The notes: generated by a model not told the origin, from the letters alone. DNA of 64,000 nt from Chitinophaga vietnamensis (GCF_902167635.1 NZ_CABHMS010000012.1:95591-159590); one strand, 5' to 3'. Numbered from the stretch's first letter, positions 53,239 through 63,253 are shown. Translations and numbers: made by a program.

Positions 53239-54567
53239 TTACTTTAAATACGGACTTTGAAAATTGAGCTTCTTCAATCCCTGCTGTATCTCGGGGCAGC
53301 TCATAAAAAGTTTCCACAGCAGGCCGCTGCGGTAATTCTCGATCATCACGATGATCGGTCCCTGATCAATAGCAATATGCGAAGAAGCGTACCACTGCCG
53401 GGTTTCATTGAATGCATCCGTGAAACCGTACTGGCTCCATATTTTGTTGCCCAGTTTATAATAGAAATATTTGAGCGCCTGCATGGAATATTCCGGTGTA
53501 TATGGAAAGGCCGACAAAGCCGCTGTGGGCGTGATGGTGCCCCAGTCATTTTCCGGCGACTGCGCATTGTAGCCGTCGTAGGTGTCGCTGGCGGTAAGTC
53601 CCCAGCAGTCGGCGCCATAGCCCTTGAAGCCTTTCGGGTTACGGATGCAGTATTCGCGGTTAATGAGCGTATGCTGCTTATTCTGTTCCCAATAATCGGC
53701 GTAGCGGTCTTTCAGTCCATGTGGATCGAGGCCGAGAAAAGAATAGTGCGAGAAAAACAGCGGTCCGCCGTAATCGGGGCCCAGCGGCAGTTTGATGCCA
53801 AAGAACTCGCGGCCGTTGAGAAAGTTGGCGCCGTTGGCCCAGCCATGGTAATATACTTCAGGCCGGATGCCGTAGTTGGGAGATGATGCTGCCAACACAT
53901 AGGTGATCAGGCATTCATTCCATCCCCTGATCTCGTGGTTCATGCTCCACCCGTTGTTAGGACTCCAATGCCAGTACATGACATCACGGCCATCGCGGGT
54001 GTACCAGTTCCATTCCGCTTCGTTCCAGGTCCAGTTGATCTTGTTACGCAGGTCATGTTCCTGCGGCGTTTCGCGGTTGAAATACTGGCGGGCGGCGAGC
54101 AGGCCCTGGAACAGGAATGCCGATTCCACTACGTCACCGCCATCATCTTTACGGCTGAATGGAATTGTTTTGCCGGTGCTGCCATTCATCCAGTGCGGAA
54201 AGATGCCGTGGTAATGATCTGCCTTCCTCAAAAAATTGATCATCTTGTTCAGCCTCGCCACGGCGGAATCGCGCGGTATCCAGCCGCGTTCGGCCGCTAC
54301 AATGATGGCCATCACGCCAAAGCCGGTGCCGCCGGTAGTCACTACTTCATCACCATAATCATAGGCTTTGTTGCTTCGCTCTCTGGCCATGCCGGATACC
54401 GGGTGGCCGAAATCCCAGAAGTATTTGAAGGTTTGCCGTTGCACAAGATCAAGCAGGGCGCTGTCCGAGAGGCCCTGTTGAATAGCGGGGGCGCTACGCC
54501 TGGTATTTTGCGCTGCCGCGTAAAGGGTTAGCATGATCCCGCACAAAAAGAGAATACATTTCTTCAT
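53239..54567 (-). CDS. GH144-like endo-beta-1,2-glucanase (glucoamylase-like family)
   Basis: A 442-residue secreted enzyme with signal peptide (residues 1-19) and an (alpha/alpha)6-barrel. Family marks are LVQRQTFKYFWDFGHPVSGM near residue 41, GGTGFGVMAIIVAAERGWI near 79, MYWHWSPNNGW near 193, RGWNECLITYVLAASSPNYG and, near the C-terminus, IAIDQGPIIVMIENYRSG. Endo-beta-1,2-glucanase from Chitinophaga founded GH144 within this family, and these motifs fit. Substrate is therefore likely beta-1,2-glucan (sophoran), by family inference. It is paired with a paralogue upstream. Confidence 0.87.
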   Translation of the reverse strand: MKKCILFLCGIMLTLYAAAQNTRRSAPAIQQGLSDSALLDLVQRQTFKYFWDFGHPVSGMARERSNKAYDYGDEVVTTGGTGFGVMAIIVAAERGWIPRDSAVARLNKMINFLRKADHYHGIFPHWMNGSTGKTIPFSRKDDGGDVVESAFLFQGLLAARQYFNRETPQEHDLRNKINWTWNEAEWNWYTRDGRDVMYWHWSPNNGWSMNHEIRGWNECLITYVLAASSPNYGIRPEVYYHGWANGANFLNGREFFGIKLPLGPDYGGPLFFSHYSFLGLDPHGLKDRYADYWEQNKQHTLINREYCIRNPKGFKGYGADCWGLTASDTYDGYNAQSPENDWGTITPTAALSAFPYTPEYSMQALKYFYYKLGNKIWSQYGFTDAFNETRQWYASSHIAIDQGPIIVMIENYRSGLLWKLFMSCPEIQQGLKKLNFQSPYLK

Positions 54568-54591
54568 AAAATATTGTTATAGACATTTCGC

Positions 54592-54673
54592 TCTACCAAT
54601 ATGATGCCCCTACGGGTCATTGATCGCCATCAATACGCCCCGTAGGGGCGAAATATTGGTAGGGGCGAAATAT
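54592..54673. repeat. REP-like palindrome cluster inside the PUL
   Basis: Two units in opposite orientation: CTACCAATATGAT before GCCCCTACGGGTC (54592-54619) and CGCCCCGTAGGGGCG then AAATATTGGTAG (about 54635-54662), with a partial third stem. It lies between the two GH144-like genes and could shape mRNA processing of the polycistronic transcript. Confidence 0.75.
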
Positions 54674-54682
54674 CAAATGATC

Positions 54683-56335
54683 TTACAAGCCAGGGCCTTG
54701 AAACCCCAGCGAACGCATGCCGGTCTTGACTTCCGGGCAGCTCATAAAAAGATTCCACAGCAGGCCGCTGCGATAATTTTCTATCATGATGATCACCGGC
54801 CCCTGGTCGATAGCCAGAAAGGAATCGGCAAACCAACTTTGTTCGAGTGAAAACGCATCGGTGAAACCGTATGCTTTCCAGAGCTTGTCGCCCAGTTTGT
54901 AATAATAGAATTTCAGCGCGCGCATGGATGCATCCGGTGTGTACGGGAACGATGATAAAGCGGCCGTAGGCGCTATCACGCCCACATCATTCGTGGGCGA
55001 ACTCGCCGTATAGCCGTCGGGGATATCACTGGCGGTAAGTCCCCAGCAATCGGCACTGTAGCCATAATGCCCGGCAGGATTGGCACTGCAATAGGCGGCG
55101 TTGATCTTCGTATGATTCACTACCTGTTGCTGATAATCCGCATACTGATCCTTCAATCCATTCGGATTAATACCGAGGAAAGAATAATGGGAGAAGAACA
55201 GCGGGCCGCCAAGGGCCGGGCCGAGCGGAAGCTGGAGATTGTAGTACTGGTTGCCGTTCCTGATACTGCCGTTATTGGCCCAGCCTTCATCATAGACGAT
55301 CCTGGGTATACTATAATTTTTGGAAGAGGCAGCCAGCACATACGTGATGAGACATTCATTCCATCCGCGGATGGGCATGTTCATGTCCCAGTTGTAGTCC
55401 GGGCTCCAATGCCAGTACAATACATTCTCATTGTTCTTCCTGAACCAGCTCCATTCTACGGCGTCGGCGATGCTGTTGATATCGCTGCTGAGGGCCGCAT
55501 CATTGAAGTACTGGCGGGCGGTGAGCAGGCCTTGTACCAGGTAAGCCGTTTCTACCAGGTCGGCGCCATCATCTTTCTGGCCGAAGGCGATGGCTTTGCC
55601 GGTAGTGCCATTGAGCCAGTGTGGAAAGGCGCCGTGAAAAGTTTCTGCTTTCGTTTTCAGGAAGGCGACGATCTTTTGCAATTGTGCGAGGCCTGCGGCG
55701 CGGGTGATGAATCCGCGCTGTACCGCTACCACGATGGCCATGATACCAAAGCCGGAACCGCCGCTGCTAACGGTTTCGCCCGAAGTGTTCCGGTCTCTTG
55801 CGAGGCCGCTCACCGGATGCGCTCCATCCCAGAAATATTTGAAGGTTTGCTGTTGTACCAATGTGAGCAGCGCCTCATCCGTGATGCGGGCGAATTTATC
55901 TGTAGAGTCTATCTGCGTAAGCATTTGCAGGCTCAGTGCAGATGACAGTTCGCCTTTTTTTACCGAGCGCAGGTTACCGTTCACCGCCACATCATAGCTG
56001 GTGAGGTATCGCAGGGGCGCCGATGGTCGCAATATGACGGTGCTGTCGCCATTATCCATCGATACGGTGAAAGGCACGGCAGTACCGGATTTGCTGGCAA
56101 AGCTGAATGCATTGTTTACAGTGCCGGCATCAATCTTTTCGGTGAAGGAAAGCCTGATCACCGGTGAGGTATTCACGCCCTGGTATTTGAAGCCGTTAAA
56201 CACGCCGTTTACCGTGAGGGCGTTGAGGCTGAAAGACGGCGGCGGCGCGGGCGGCAGCGAATGATCGCTACCGCCTTTGCTACAACCATGCGCTGCCAGC
56301 AGACAGCCAATAAAAACAGGAATGATCCGCCACAT
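54683..56335 (-). CDS. GH144-like glucanase lipoprotein with N-terminal Ig-like domain
   Basis: A 550-residue lipoprotein (lipobox AHGC, Cys about residue 18). A Big_5-type Ig-like domain (RLSFTEKIDAGTVNNAFSFA, about residues 35-140) precedes a GH144-like (alpha/alpha)6-barrel with the same motifs as the next gene: VQQQTFKYFWDGAHPVSGL, GSGFGIMAIVVAVQRGFI, LYWHWSPDYNW, and FLAIDQGPVIIMIENYRSG. It should be anchored on the cell surface and make the first cuts in the polymer. It starts 5 bp after the LamG gene. Confidence 0.87.
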   Translation of the reverse strand: MWRIIPVFIGCLLAAHGCSKGGSDHSLPPAPPPSFSLNALTVNGVFNGFKYQGVNTSPVIRLSFTEKIDAGTVNNAFSFASKSGTAVPFTVSMDNGDSTVILRPSAPLRYLTSYDVAVNGNLRSVKKGELSSALSLQMLTQIDSTDKFARITDEALLTLVQQQTFKYFWDGAHPVSGLARDRNTSGETVSSGGSGFGIMAIVVAVQRGFITRAAGLAQLQKIVAFLKTKAETFHGAFPHWLNGTTGKAIAFGQKDDGADLVETAYLVQGLLTARQYFNDAALSSDINSIADAVEWSWFRKNNENVLYWHWSPDYNWDMNMPIRGWNECLITYVLAASSKNYSIPRIVYDEGWANNGSIRNGNQYYNLQLPLGPALGGPLFFSHYSFLGINPNGLKDQYADYQQQVVNHTKINAAYCSANPAGHYGYSADCWGLTASDIPDGYTASSPTNDVGVIAPTAALSSFPYTPDASMRALKFYYYKLGDKLWKAYGFTDAFSLEQSWFADSFLAIDQGPVIIMIENYRSGLLWNLFMSCPEVKTGMRSLGFQGPGL

Positions 56336-56340
56336 AAAGT

Positions 56341-57162
56341 TTATTTGCCTCTCGCTTCCAGTTTAGAGAGCGAGCTGATATCATCGTCATTAATAACGGT
56401 ATTGTATATACGAACTTCGTCCAGGTTACCTGTGAGATAGCTGGCCCAGGGCTGCGCAGAAGTAGCCGAGGTAAGACTGGGCGTTGTCTGGAACTGCATG
56501 GTGCCAAATACCATCTTGCCCGGGTTCACGAATTTGGCAGGGCCATAACCCGTTACCGCTTTGCTGTCGATACGGGCGCCGTTCACGTATATACGAAAAG
56601 TGTCTGCACCATTATAAGATAGCGCGATGTGCGTCCAGCTGTTCCAGGGGTTCTGCAGATCATAGTTGCCGAGCCATGCTTCCTGGTTGGCGCCGGATAC
56701 ATGCACTTTCAGCTTGCCGGTGGTTTCGGTGCTGCCGTTTTCAAAGAACACATCGAGGTTGCCCCAGAAAGACTGCGTATTGCTGAGACCTATCAATCCT
56801 ACGATGCCATCGGTATTCTGCGGTGATTTCACCCACATGGTAACGGTGAATTTTTGCAGGTTGAGGATGGATGCGCCGGGATTGAACAGCATATACGATT
56901 TGCTGGCGCCCTGCAGGCATTTGCCTTTGATGCCATCGGTAAAGGTGACGCCTTTGTTGTCGCCGGTAGTTTTGGAGACGCTGTCGATAGAAGAACCATC
57001 GAACGACCAATAGGCCACCAGGTTGCCCGGGGCGATCTCGCTGGCGGAGGTATAGCCGCCAATGCGCAGTGGTGGCGCATAAGAGGCCGGATCAAATTTT
57101 TTGTAGCATCCGGCAAGTGATATGGCCGATGCCAGAAGCATATATAAAGGAGCTTTTTTCAT
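56341..57162 (-). CDS. LamG (concanavalin A-like) surface glycan-binding lipoprotein
   Basis: A 273-residue lipoprotein (lipobox LAGC, Cys about 19) with a LamG jelly-roll: LVAYWSFDGSSIDSVSKTTG near residue 48, FTVTMWVKSPQNTDGIVGL near 105, WNSWTHIALSYNGADTFRIY near 160 and LDEVRIYNTVINDDDISSL at the end. In SusC/D operons such proteins act as extra surface glycan-binding proteins. It lies 18 bp after the SusD gene. Confidence 0.87.
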   Translation of the reverse strand: MKKAPLYMLLASAISLAGCYKKFDPASYAPPLRIGGYTSASEIAPGNLVAYWSFDGSSIDSVSKTTGDNKGVTFTDGIKGKCLQGASKSYMLFNPGASILNLQKFTVTMWVKSPQNTDGIVGLIGLSNTQSFWGNLDVFFENGSTETTGKLKVHVSGANQEAWLGNYDLQNPWNSWTHIALSYNGADTFRIYVNGARIDSKAVTGYGPAKFVNPGKMVFGTMQFQTTPSLTSATSAQPWASYLTGNLDEVRIYNTVINDDDISSLSKLEARGK

Positions 57163-57180
57163 GATGATCTTTTTTTGAGA

Positions 57181-58662
57181 TTAATAGCCGGGGTTCTGTG
57201 TCAGTTTGCCAGCGCTTACATCGATCTCGTTCTGTGGCACCGGCCATACTTCATTTTTACCAGCGGTGAAGCCTTTAGGACCGAATACCTGTGCGGCGCG
57301 TCCCTGGCGGATCACATCGAAGTAGCGATCAAATTCCATGGCCAGCTCTACTCTCCTTTCATGCCAGATAGCATTGCGCAGCGCGTTTTTGTCGGTAGTG
57401 GTCACATCCGGAAGGATGGCGCCATTGCCGCCGCGGGCACGCCTTCTCACGGCATTGAGCGATTGCAGCGCCTGGGAAGCATTGCCCAGTTCATTGGCTG
57501 CTTCGGCATTCATGAGCAGCACTTCTGCGTAGCGCATCACCCGTATGTTCTGATCGCAGCCTTCGTTGTAGCCGGTCACAAACAAACGGAAAGGCACATA
57601 CGATTTCATGTTGTACATCGGGTTATCGCCGCTGGGTGGGATAGCATCGCCTTCAGGCGTAGTGGTGCCGCGGAAGAGGATGGTGCCGTTCAACCTGGGG
57701 TCGCCGGGCTCAAACTCTTTCACCAGGTCAGGCGTGGGCACGTTGAAGCCCCAGCCGCCGCCTACAACGCCTCTCACGCCTTGTACCTGGGAGTATTGCG
57801 AGTTGGAAGCGTCCGGGTTACCGGGTATCAGCTGGCATTGTATCTCAAATACAGATTCTGAATTGTTCTCATTAGGAATGCGGAACAGCTGTTCGTAGTT
57901 GGGGAAGAGCACATAACCCAGGCCCATCACCTGGTTGCTGTAGTTAAGCACATCGTTCCATTTTTTCAGGTACATGGCTACTTTGGCGTGCAGGGCGAGC
58001 GCGGCGCCTTTGGTGGCGCGGCCGGCATCAGCAGGACCATAGCTTTGCGGCAGCACGGCGGCGGCATCGCTGAGGTCTTTTTCGATGGCAGCCCATACCT
58101 GGTCTTTCGGTGTGCGCGGTATGTTGTATTCTTCCGCTCCTTTGGGCACAGTGAGACGCAGTGGCACATCGCCATAAGCTCTTACCAGCCGGAAGTAGGC
58201 ATAGGCGCGGATAAACTTCGCTTCGGCGAGGTATCTCGCTTTCAGGCTTTCATCCATCGTGATACCAGGAACATTGTCCAGCACCTGGTTACAGAAGTTG
58301 ATCTCCTGGTATTGTCCTTTCCAGAAATCGAGCAGCTGCCCTTCGGTAGCGCCCACGGAAAAGTCGTCGTACTTGTTGAAGAAAGTAGCGTCGGAGGGAC
58401 TGGAACCTTTTTCTGTATCATCTGAGCCCAGGCTCTCAATGGCAATGGCAGCAAAGGCCACCTGTTTCCATTCGTGCAGATTGGCATACATGGCATTCAC
58501 GGCCTTGGTGGCGTCTCCTTGTGATTTCCAGAACTGTGCGCCCGGTTGCTGCCCTTGTGGCGGCACATCGAGGAACTTCTTGCCACAAGCGGTACCCATC
58601 ATCATGATGACAGGCATCACGTAAGCGGCTATACGATATTTATATTGATGATAACGTTTCAT
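57181..58662 (-). CDS. SusD/RagB-like nutrient-binding lipoprotein
   Basis: A 493-residue outer-membrane lipoprotein (lipobox GTAC) with SusD features: CGKKFLDVPPQGQQ, then TPR-like helices (YLAEAKFIRAYAYFRLVRAY), the SusD N-terminal to C-terminal core (VMRYAEVLLMNAEAANELGN), and VRRRARGGNGAI, WHERRVELAMEFDRYFDVIR near the end. It caps the SusC barrel and binds the target glycan. It lies 17 bp after the SusC gene. Confidence 0.96.
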   Translation of the reverse strand: MKRYHQYKYRIAAYVMPVIMMMGTACGKKFLDVPPQGQQPGAQFWKSQGDATKAVNAMYANLHEWKQVAFAAIAIESLGSDDTEKGSSPSDATFFNKYDDFSVGATEGQLLDFWKGQYQEINFCNQVLDNVPGITMDESLKARYLAEAKFIRAYAYFRLVRAYGDVPLRLTVPKGAEEYNIPRTPKDQVWAAIEKDLSDAAAVLPQSYGPADAGRATKGAALALHAKVAMYLKKWNDVLNYSNQVMGLGYVLFPNYEQLFRIPNENNSESVFEIQCQLIPGNPDASNSQYSQVQGVRGVVGGGWGFNVPTPDLVKEFEPGDPRLNGTILFRGTTTPEGDAIPPSGDNPMYNMKSYVPFRLFVTGYNEGCDQNIRVMRYAEVLLMNAEAANELGNASQALQSLNAVRRRARGGNGAILPDVTTTDKNALRNAIWHERRVELAMEFDRYFDVIRQGRAAQVFGPKGFTAGKNEVWPVPQNEIDVSAGKLTQNPGY

Positions 58663-58679
58663 GATTCAGATAATTTAGG

Positions 58680-61600
58680 TTAGAAGGTTACATTCACGCC
58701 GAAATTGTAAGTGGCGAACAGCGGGTATACGTTGTTATCGATGCCGGCATCTCTGGGCCCGCCGCCGATTTCAGGCGAAAATCCTTTATACCTGAAGAAG
58801 TTGAAAGCATTCTGCGCATTTACGTATATGCGTAAACGTTGCATCTTCCAGCGCTTGGAGAGATCGCCGGGCAAGGTGTATCCCAGCTGCATGTTCCTTA
58901 TCCTGAAATAGCTGCCGTTTTCTACGAAGAAAGAGTTGGGCAGATAGTTATCGCCGCCGCCGATCTTCGCAGAAGGATAGGTATTGGAGGTACCGGCGCC
59001 ATGCCAGCGGTGGTTGTAGAAGTCCTGCGTGAAGTTCTCGTTACCGAAGCGCAGCGCGGGATTGGCATTGTATACCTGTACGCCGGCAACGCCCTGAAAA
59101 TCGAGCGCCAGGTCAAATTGCTTGTAGTTCCAGCTGGTGTTGATGCCGTAGGTGAACTTCGGGTTCGGGTTACCCAGCGGCACGCGGTCGTTGAAGTCGA
59201 TAACGCCATCGGGTTTTCCGTTAGGACCACTAACATCTCTATATTTAAAATCACCTGCTTTTGCTGTCTTCTGTGCAGAAGCGGCTGCTTCCGCATCTGT
59301 CTGGAAGATACCATCTACCTGATAGCCGAAATACTCGCCGATAGGGCGTCCTACCACGGTGCGGGTAGCGAGCGCGCCGCCGGTGGAGGCGCCGCCGCCG
59401 CCATAGATCGGGTTGCCACCAGTTACTACTGATATTACCTTGTTTTCATTATAACCGAGGTTACCGCCGATAGCGTAGCTGAAATCCTTGCTGATATTAT
59501 CTTTCCAGTTGATGGTCACTTCCGCGCCGCGGTTGCGGATGCTCGCCTGGTTGGCGATAATGGTGCTGGACTGCGTACCTACAGTTGCAGGAATCTGGAT
59601 GTCAAAGATGGCTTCTTTGGTCAGCCTGTTATATACTCCCAGTTCTGCATAGAGGCGGTTATTAAGCAGGCTGGCTTCCAGTCCAATATCAGTACCCTCT
59701 CCTTTTTCCCAATATAAAGTAGGCGGCACGATGGAGTTGACGCTGGCGCCGGTATTCACGATACCTCCGAAGATGGCCGTCAGGTAAGGATCCTGGGCTA
59801 CGCGCAGGATGGGGATATTGGACGGCACGGAAGAGTTGCCGATCTGCCCCCAGCTGGCGCGCAGTTTCAAGCTATTGAGCCATTTACTTTCTTTGAGGAA
59901 AGGTTCATCGCTGATCACCCAGCCCACGCCCACGGCGGGAAGATAGCCCCAGCGGTTATCTACGGCGAATTTGGAAGAACCGTCTATACGCATGGAGGCG
60001 GTGAGCAGGTATCTATCTTTATAAGCATAATTGACCCTGCCGAAATAGGAGGCTACGGTGTACAGGTCGCCTTCATCTTTGATTTCACGGCCATCTGTGT
60101 TTCCCAATCGCAGGTAGAGGTCTCCTTCACTGCTGTTGGGAACATTGTTGGCAGAGGCAATGAGTTTATAGAGCCTGTATTGTTGCGCGCCCTGTCCCAG
60201 CATCACTTTCAGGGAATGATCTTTAAATTTATTGTCGTAGGTCAGGGTGTTTTCCACGATCCAGTTACGGCGTTCCACGCTGGTGCGCATCAGTTTACTG
60301 ATGGCATTCTGTTGCTTGAAGGTGGCCTTGTATACCGGTGTATAGTTGCGGATGGTACTATCGCCAAATTCGCCACCAGCGCTGGTATGGAAGGTGAAGT
60401 GCTTGGCAAAACGCAGGTCGGCATAAACGTTACCGGTTACCACATAACGTTTGGTAATTTGATTATAAACATCGAGCGTTACCTGCGGGTTATAGTTGTT
60501 GCCATCGCCGATGTTGTAGAGATTGGGATCGCCATAAGATCCATCGGCATAGCGCACGGGCACTACCGGCGCAGCGCCATAGAGCTGTGTAAAGATATTC
60601 TCCGGCGCGTCATGCGAGTTCTGTGCGGCGGCAGTAACGGTATAGCCTATACGCAGTGGTTCAAATACCTGGAAATCGTTTTGCAGGCGGGCAGTATAGC
60701 GGCTAAAATCGTTGTTCTTCACGAGGCCCTGCTGGTAAAGATACCCGATGGAAAAGTTATAGGTAGATTTTTCCGTGCCGCCATTTACAGATATCTGGTG
60801 ATTGGTGATCATGGCATTGCGGAGTATCTGGTGGTACCAGTCGGTGCCTTTGCCAAATTGTGAAGGATCGGCAAATACCGGTGCGGTGCCGTTAGCGGCG
60901 GCCAGCTCATTCACGAGGGTGGCGTATTCATTGGCGTTGGCCATCTTCACTTCGTTGGTTACTTTCTGGTAGCCAACATAACCGTTGTAGTTAACAGAAG
61001 CCTTGCCGGCCTTGCCTTTGCGGGTGGTGATCAGCACCACGCCGTTGGCGGCGCGCACCCCGTAGATGGCTTCGCTGGAAGCATCTTTGAGCACGCTCAC
61101 ATTTTCGATATCGGCAGGATTGAGGAAGGTGATATCATCATACCACACACCGTCTACTACATACAGCGGGTTGGTGTTCCCATAGATGGTACCGGTGCCC
61201 CTGATCTTGATGGTGGGTGCGGCGCCGGGCTTGCCGCTGTTGGTGATCTGTACGCCGGCTACTTTTCCTTGCAGGCCGCTCATGGCGTTGGTGGCGGGCT
61301 GTTTGGAGATCTCTTCTCCTTTCACCTGTGTGATGGCGCCGGTAACATCTACCTTGCGTTGAACGCCGTAACCTACTACCACTACCTGTTCTACGGTAGT
61401 CACGGCTTCGGTCATGGTGATATTGATAACAGGCCGGCTGTTTACCGGCACTTCCTGTGTGGTGAAGCCGATGAAGGAAACAACCAGGGTGGCGTTTTCG
61501 GGCACTGTTAAAGTATAGGTACCGTCGGCATTGGTAACGGTGCCGCGGGAGGTGCCCTTCACGCTGATGGTAACGCCGGGCAGCGGCTGGCCGCCTGCGC

Positions 61601-62003
61601 CCGTGGTCACTTTACCAGTGATCCTGATATCCTGTAGTTCATTGGTATTGGCCATGATCACTACGAGGTTGTTTTCCATGAGGCGGTAGCGGAGGTTGGT
61701 GCCTTCGAAGAGACTGCCCATCAGCTCGGGCAATGCGGTGTTCTGCGCATCTACGTCCACTTTGCGGCGGATATCTTTGAGCGCGTTGTTATAGAGAAAG
61801 CGGTAGCTTCCCTGCTTTTCAATTGTACTCAATACTTTGGCAATCTCCACCTCTTTGAGCTTGAGGGTGATACCTTGCCCTTTCGCCCCGGCTGTTACCT
61901 GTAGTACGCCAGCCAGCAGCAATATCGCGGCTAATCTCATAATCAAAAGAGCTTTTTTAAGGGCATGGGGTGTTCGCTCCCTAAATGTTAGCGATTTTTT
62001 CAT
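58680..62003 (-). CDS. SusC/RagA TonB-dependent transporter with STN domain
   Basis: A 1107-residue outer-membrane transporter. After the signal peptide, an STN (secretin/TonB N-terminal) domain spans about residues 45-115 (LKEVEIAKVLSTIEKQGSYR). A CarboxypepD-like domain (GKVTTGAGGQPLPGVTIS, 130-205), plug (GYGVQRKVDVTGAI, SGLQGKVAGVQI, NVSVLKDASSEAIYGVRAAN) and barrel follow. The STN domain normally contacts a FecR anti-sigma, which fits the FecR and ECF sigma genes directly upstream. So glycan import and signal sensing are joined here. Confidence 0.96.
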   Translation of the reverse strand: MKKSLTFRERTPHALKKALLIMRLAAILLLAGVLQVTAGAKGQGITLKLKEVEIAKVLSTIEKQGSYRFLYNNALKDIRRKVDVDAQNTALPELMGSLFEGTNLRYRLMENNLVVIMANTNELQDIRITGKVTTGAGGQPLPGVTISVKGTSRGTVTNADGTYTLTVPENATLVVSFIGFTTQEVPVNSRPVINITMTEAVTTVEQVVVVGYGVQRKVDVTGAITQVKGEEISKQPATNAMSGLQGKVAGVQITNSGKPGAAPTIKIRGTGTIYGNTNPLYVVDGVWYDDITFLNPADIENVSVLKDASSEAIYGVRAANGVVLITTRKGKAGKASVNYNGYVGYQKVTNEVKMANANEYATLVNELAAANGTAPVFADPSQFGKGTDWYHQILRNAMITNHQISVNGGTEKSTYNFSIGYLYQQGLVKNNDFSRYTARLQNDFQVFEPLRIGYTVTAAAQNSHDAPENIFTQLYGAAPVVPVRYADGSYGDPNLYNIGDGNNYNPQVTLDVYNQITKRYVVTGNVYADLRFAKHFTFHTSAGGEFGDSTIRNYTPVYKATFKQQNAISKLMRTSVERRNWIVENTLTYDNKFKDHSLKVMLGQGAQQYRLYKLIASANNVPNSSEGDLYLRLGNTDGREIKDEGDLYTVASYFGRVNYAYKDRYLLTASMRIDGSSKFAVDNRWGYLPAVGVGWVISDEPFLKESKWLNSLKLRASWGQIGNSSVPSNIPILRVAQDPYLTAIFGGIVNTGASVNSIVPPTLYWEKGEGTDIGLEASLLNNRLYAELGVYNRLTKEAIFDIQIPATVGTQSSTIIANQASIRNRGAEVTINWKDNISKDFSYAIGGNLGYNENKVISVVTGGNPIYGGGGASTGGALATRTVVGRPIGEYFGYQVDGIFQTDAEAAASAQKTAKAGDFKYRDVSGPNGKPDGVIDFNDRVPLGNPNPKFTYGINTSWNYKQFDLALDFQGVAGVQVYNANPALRFGNENFTQDFYNHRWHGAGTSNTYPSAKIGGGDNYLPNSFFVENGSYFRIRNMQLGYTLPGDLSKRWKMQRLRIYVNAQNAFNFFRYKGFSPEIGGGPRDAGIDNNVYPLFATYNFGVNVTF

Positions 62004-62079
62004 ACTTTTAAATCTTGAGGTGAAAAATAGAAGTCCCTGCTGTGTCTCAATACGGACAAGGCTTCTGTGAATGCTTCAG

Positions 62080-62109
62080 CGGGAAATGTTGGCGCATTTC
62101 CCGTTTTTT
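62080..62109 (+). terminator. Hairpin with U-tail opposing the PUL operon
   Basis: A 9-bp stem CGGGAAATG/CATTTCCCG with a 6-base loop, followed by TTTTTT on the plus strand. No plus-strand gene precedes it. Read on the minus strand it lies between fecR and susC with its T-run on the wrong side for terminating the operon, so it may stop antisense transcripts or stabilise the susC 5' end. Confidence 0.6.
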
Positions 62110-62164
62110 ATGCTGCATTTTCACGAACTGTTATACATGCTTTTGTTCATAACGGAATTTATAT

Positions 62165-63253
62165 TTACTGGTTGATGGTGATCTCGTTGTCTTTTATGGT
62201 GTAATTAAATGCGGCTATCAGTTTTAATGCGTTCAGTGCTTGTTGGACGGTCTCTCCCTGGAATACGCCGGTGAAGCGCAATTGCTCTTCCTGCGGTTCG
62301 CTGAAGCGGATAGTTACGCCATACCAGCGTTCCATGCGTTTGGCCAGTGAGGCGAAAGATTCATCGCGGAATACCAGTTTATTATCCATCCAGGATGTTT
62401 CTATAGCTACGGTGCTATCAGCTGATTCGTAATAGGTCAGGCGCTGTACGGCCACTACCGGGTCGCTGTGCTGGCGGCTGGCGGCGCTGCCTCCTGAAGG
62501 GATGGCATTCAGTACCAGTATCTTTTCATTGGGTTTCAGGATGATCTTTTCTGCGGGCCTGTCTTTCGGCGAGGCCTCGATACTGCCTTGTATCAATGCG
62601 GCTTCGGTATTTTTATCGCCCGGGTAGGAACGGATGTTGAAGCGGGTGCCCAGTACGCGCACATCCATAGCGGCGGTATGTATGATGAATGGCAGTTCTG
62701 CATTTTTGGCGACATCGAAAAAGGCTTCGCCGCTGAGCGACACTTCGCGGGAGCTGCTGCCGAAGTCTTTGTCGTACGTGAGTTTGCTACCAGCGTTTAG
62801 CCATACCCGTGAGCCATCCGGCAGCTGGATACTGGTACGGGAGCCATTGCGGGTGCTTACTTCGGACAACGCCGCGGGACGGTGTTTGCCGCCGGGCTTC
62901 CAGGCCCACCATCCGGCCAGCAGCATAGCGCCGCTGATACCGGCAGCTACCAGGTAACGGCGATAGTGCCTGCGCCTGCTGCCTTCCAGCAGATAGGTGG
63001 CATCTTCCTGGTCTTCCATTCTCCCTATATCTATCCCCATCTGTTGCATCCGGTGGATATGCCGGCGATGGGCATCTTCGCCCGCGGCCCGGTCTGCATC
63101 CGCAGATTGTTTCCAGATATCCGACATAGTATCTACCGGTAAATGCAGTTCAGGATGCGCGCGCAATAGCTGATCCAGCTCCCGCAGTTCTTCTGCGGAG
63201 GCCTCGCCGGCGAGTTTTCGCCCAATTAATTCCCAGGTGCGTTTAGTAGACAT
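62165..63253 (-). CDS. FecR-type anti-sigma factor
   Basis: A 362-residue inner-membrane protein. Residues 1-85 are the cytoplasmic sigma-binding region, with a membrane helix at about 99-118 (YLVAAGISGAMLLAGWWAW). The periplasmic part has the FecR domain (RTSIQLPDGSRVWLNAGSKL, SLSGEAFFDVAKNAELPFII, DVRVLGTRFNIRSYP) and a C-terminal STN/DUF4974-like domain (VQQALNALKLIAAFNYTI). It should relay the SusC STN signal to the ECF sigma encoded next door. Confidence 0.95.
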   Translation of the reverse strand: MSTKRTWELIGRKLAGEASAEELRELDQLLRAHPELHLPVDTMSDIWKQSADADRAAGEDAHRRHIHRMQQMGIDIGRMEDQEDATYLLEGSRRRHYRRYLVAAGISGAMLLAGWWAWKPGGKHRPAALSEVSTRNGSRTSIQLPDGSRVWLNAGSKLTYDKDFGSSSREVSLSGEAFFDVAKNAELPFIIHTAAMDVRVLGTRFNIRSYPGDKNTEAALIQGSIEASPKDRPAEKIILKPNEKILVLNAIPSGGSAASRQHSDPVVAVQRLTYYESADSTVAIETSWMDNKLVFRDESFASLAKRMERWYGVTIRFSEPQEEQLRFTGVFQGETVQQALNALKLIAAFNYTIKDNEITINQ

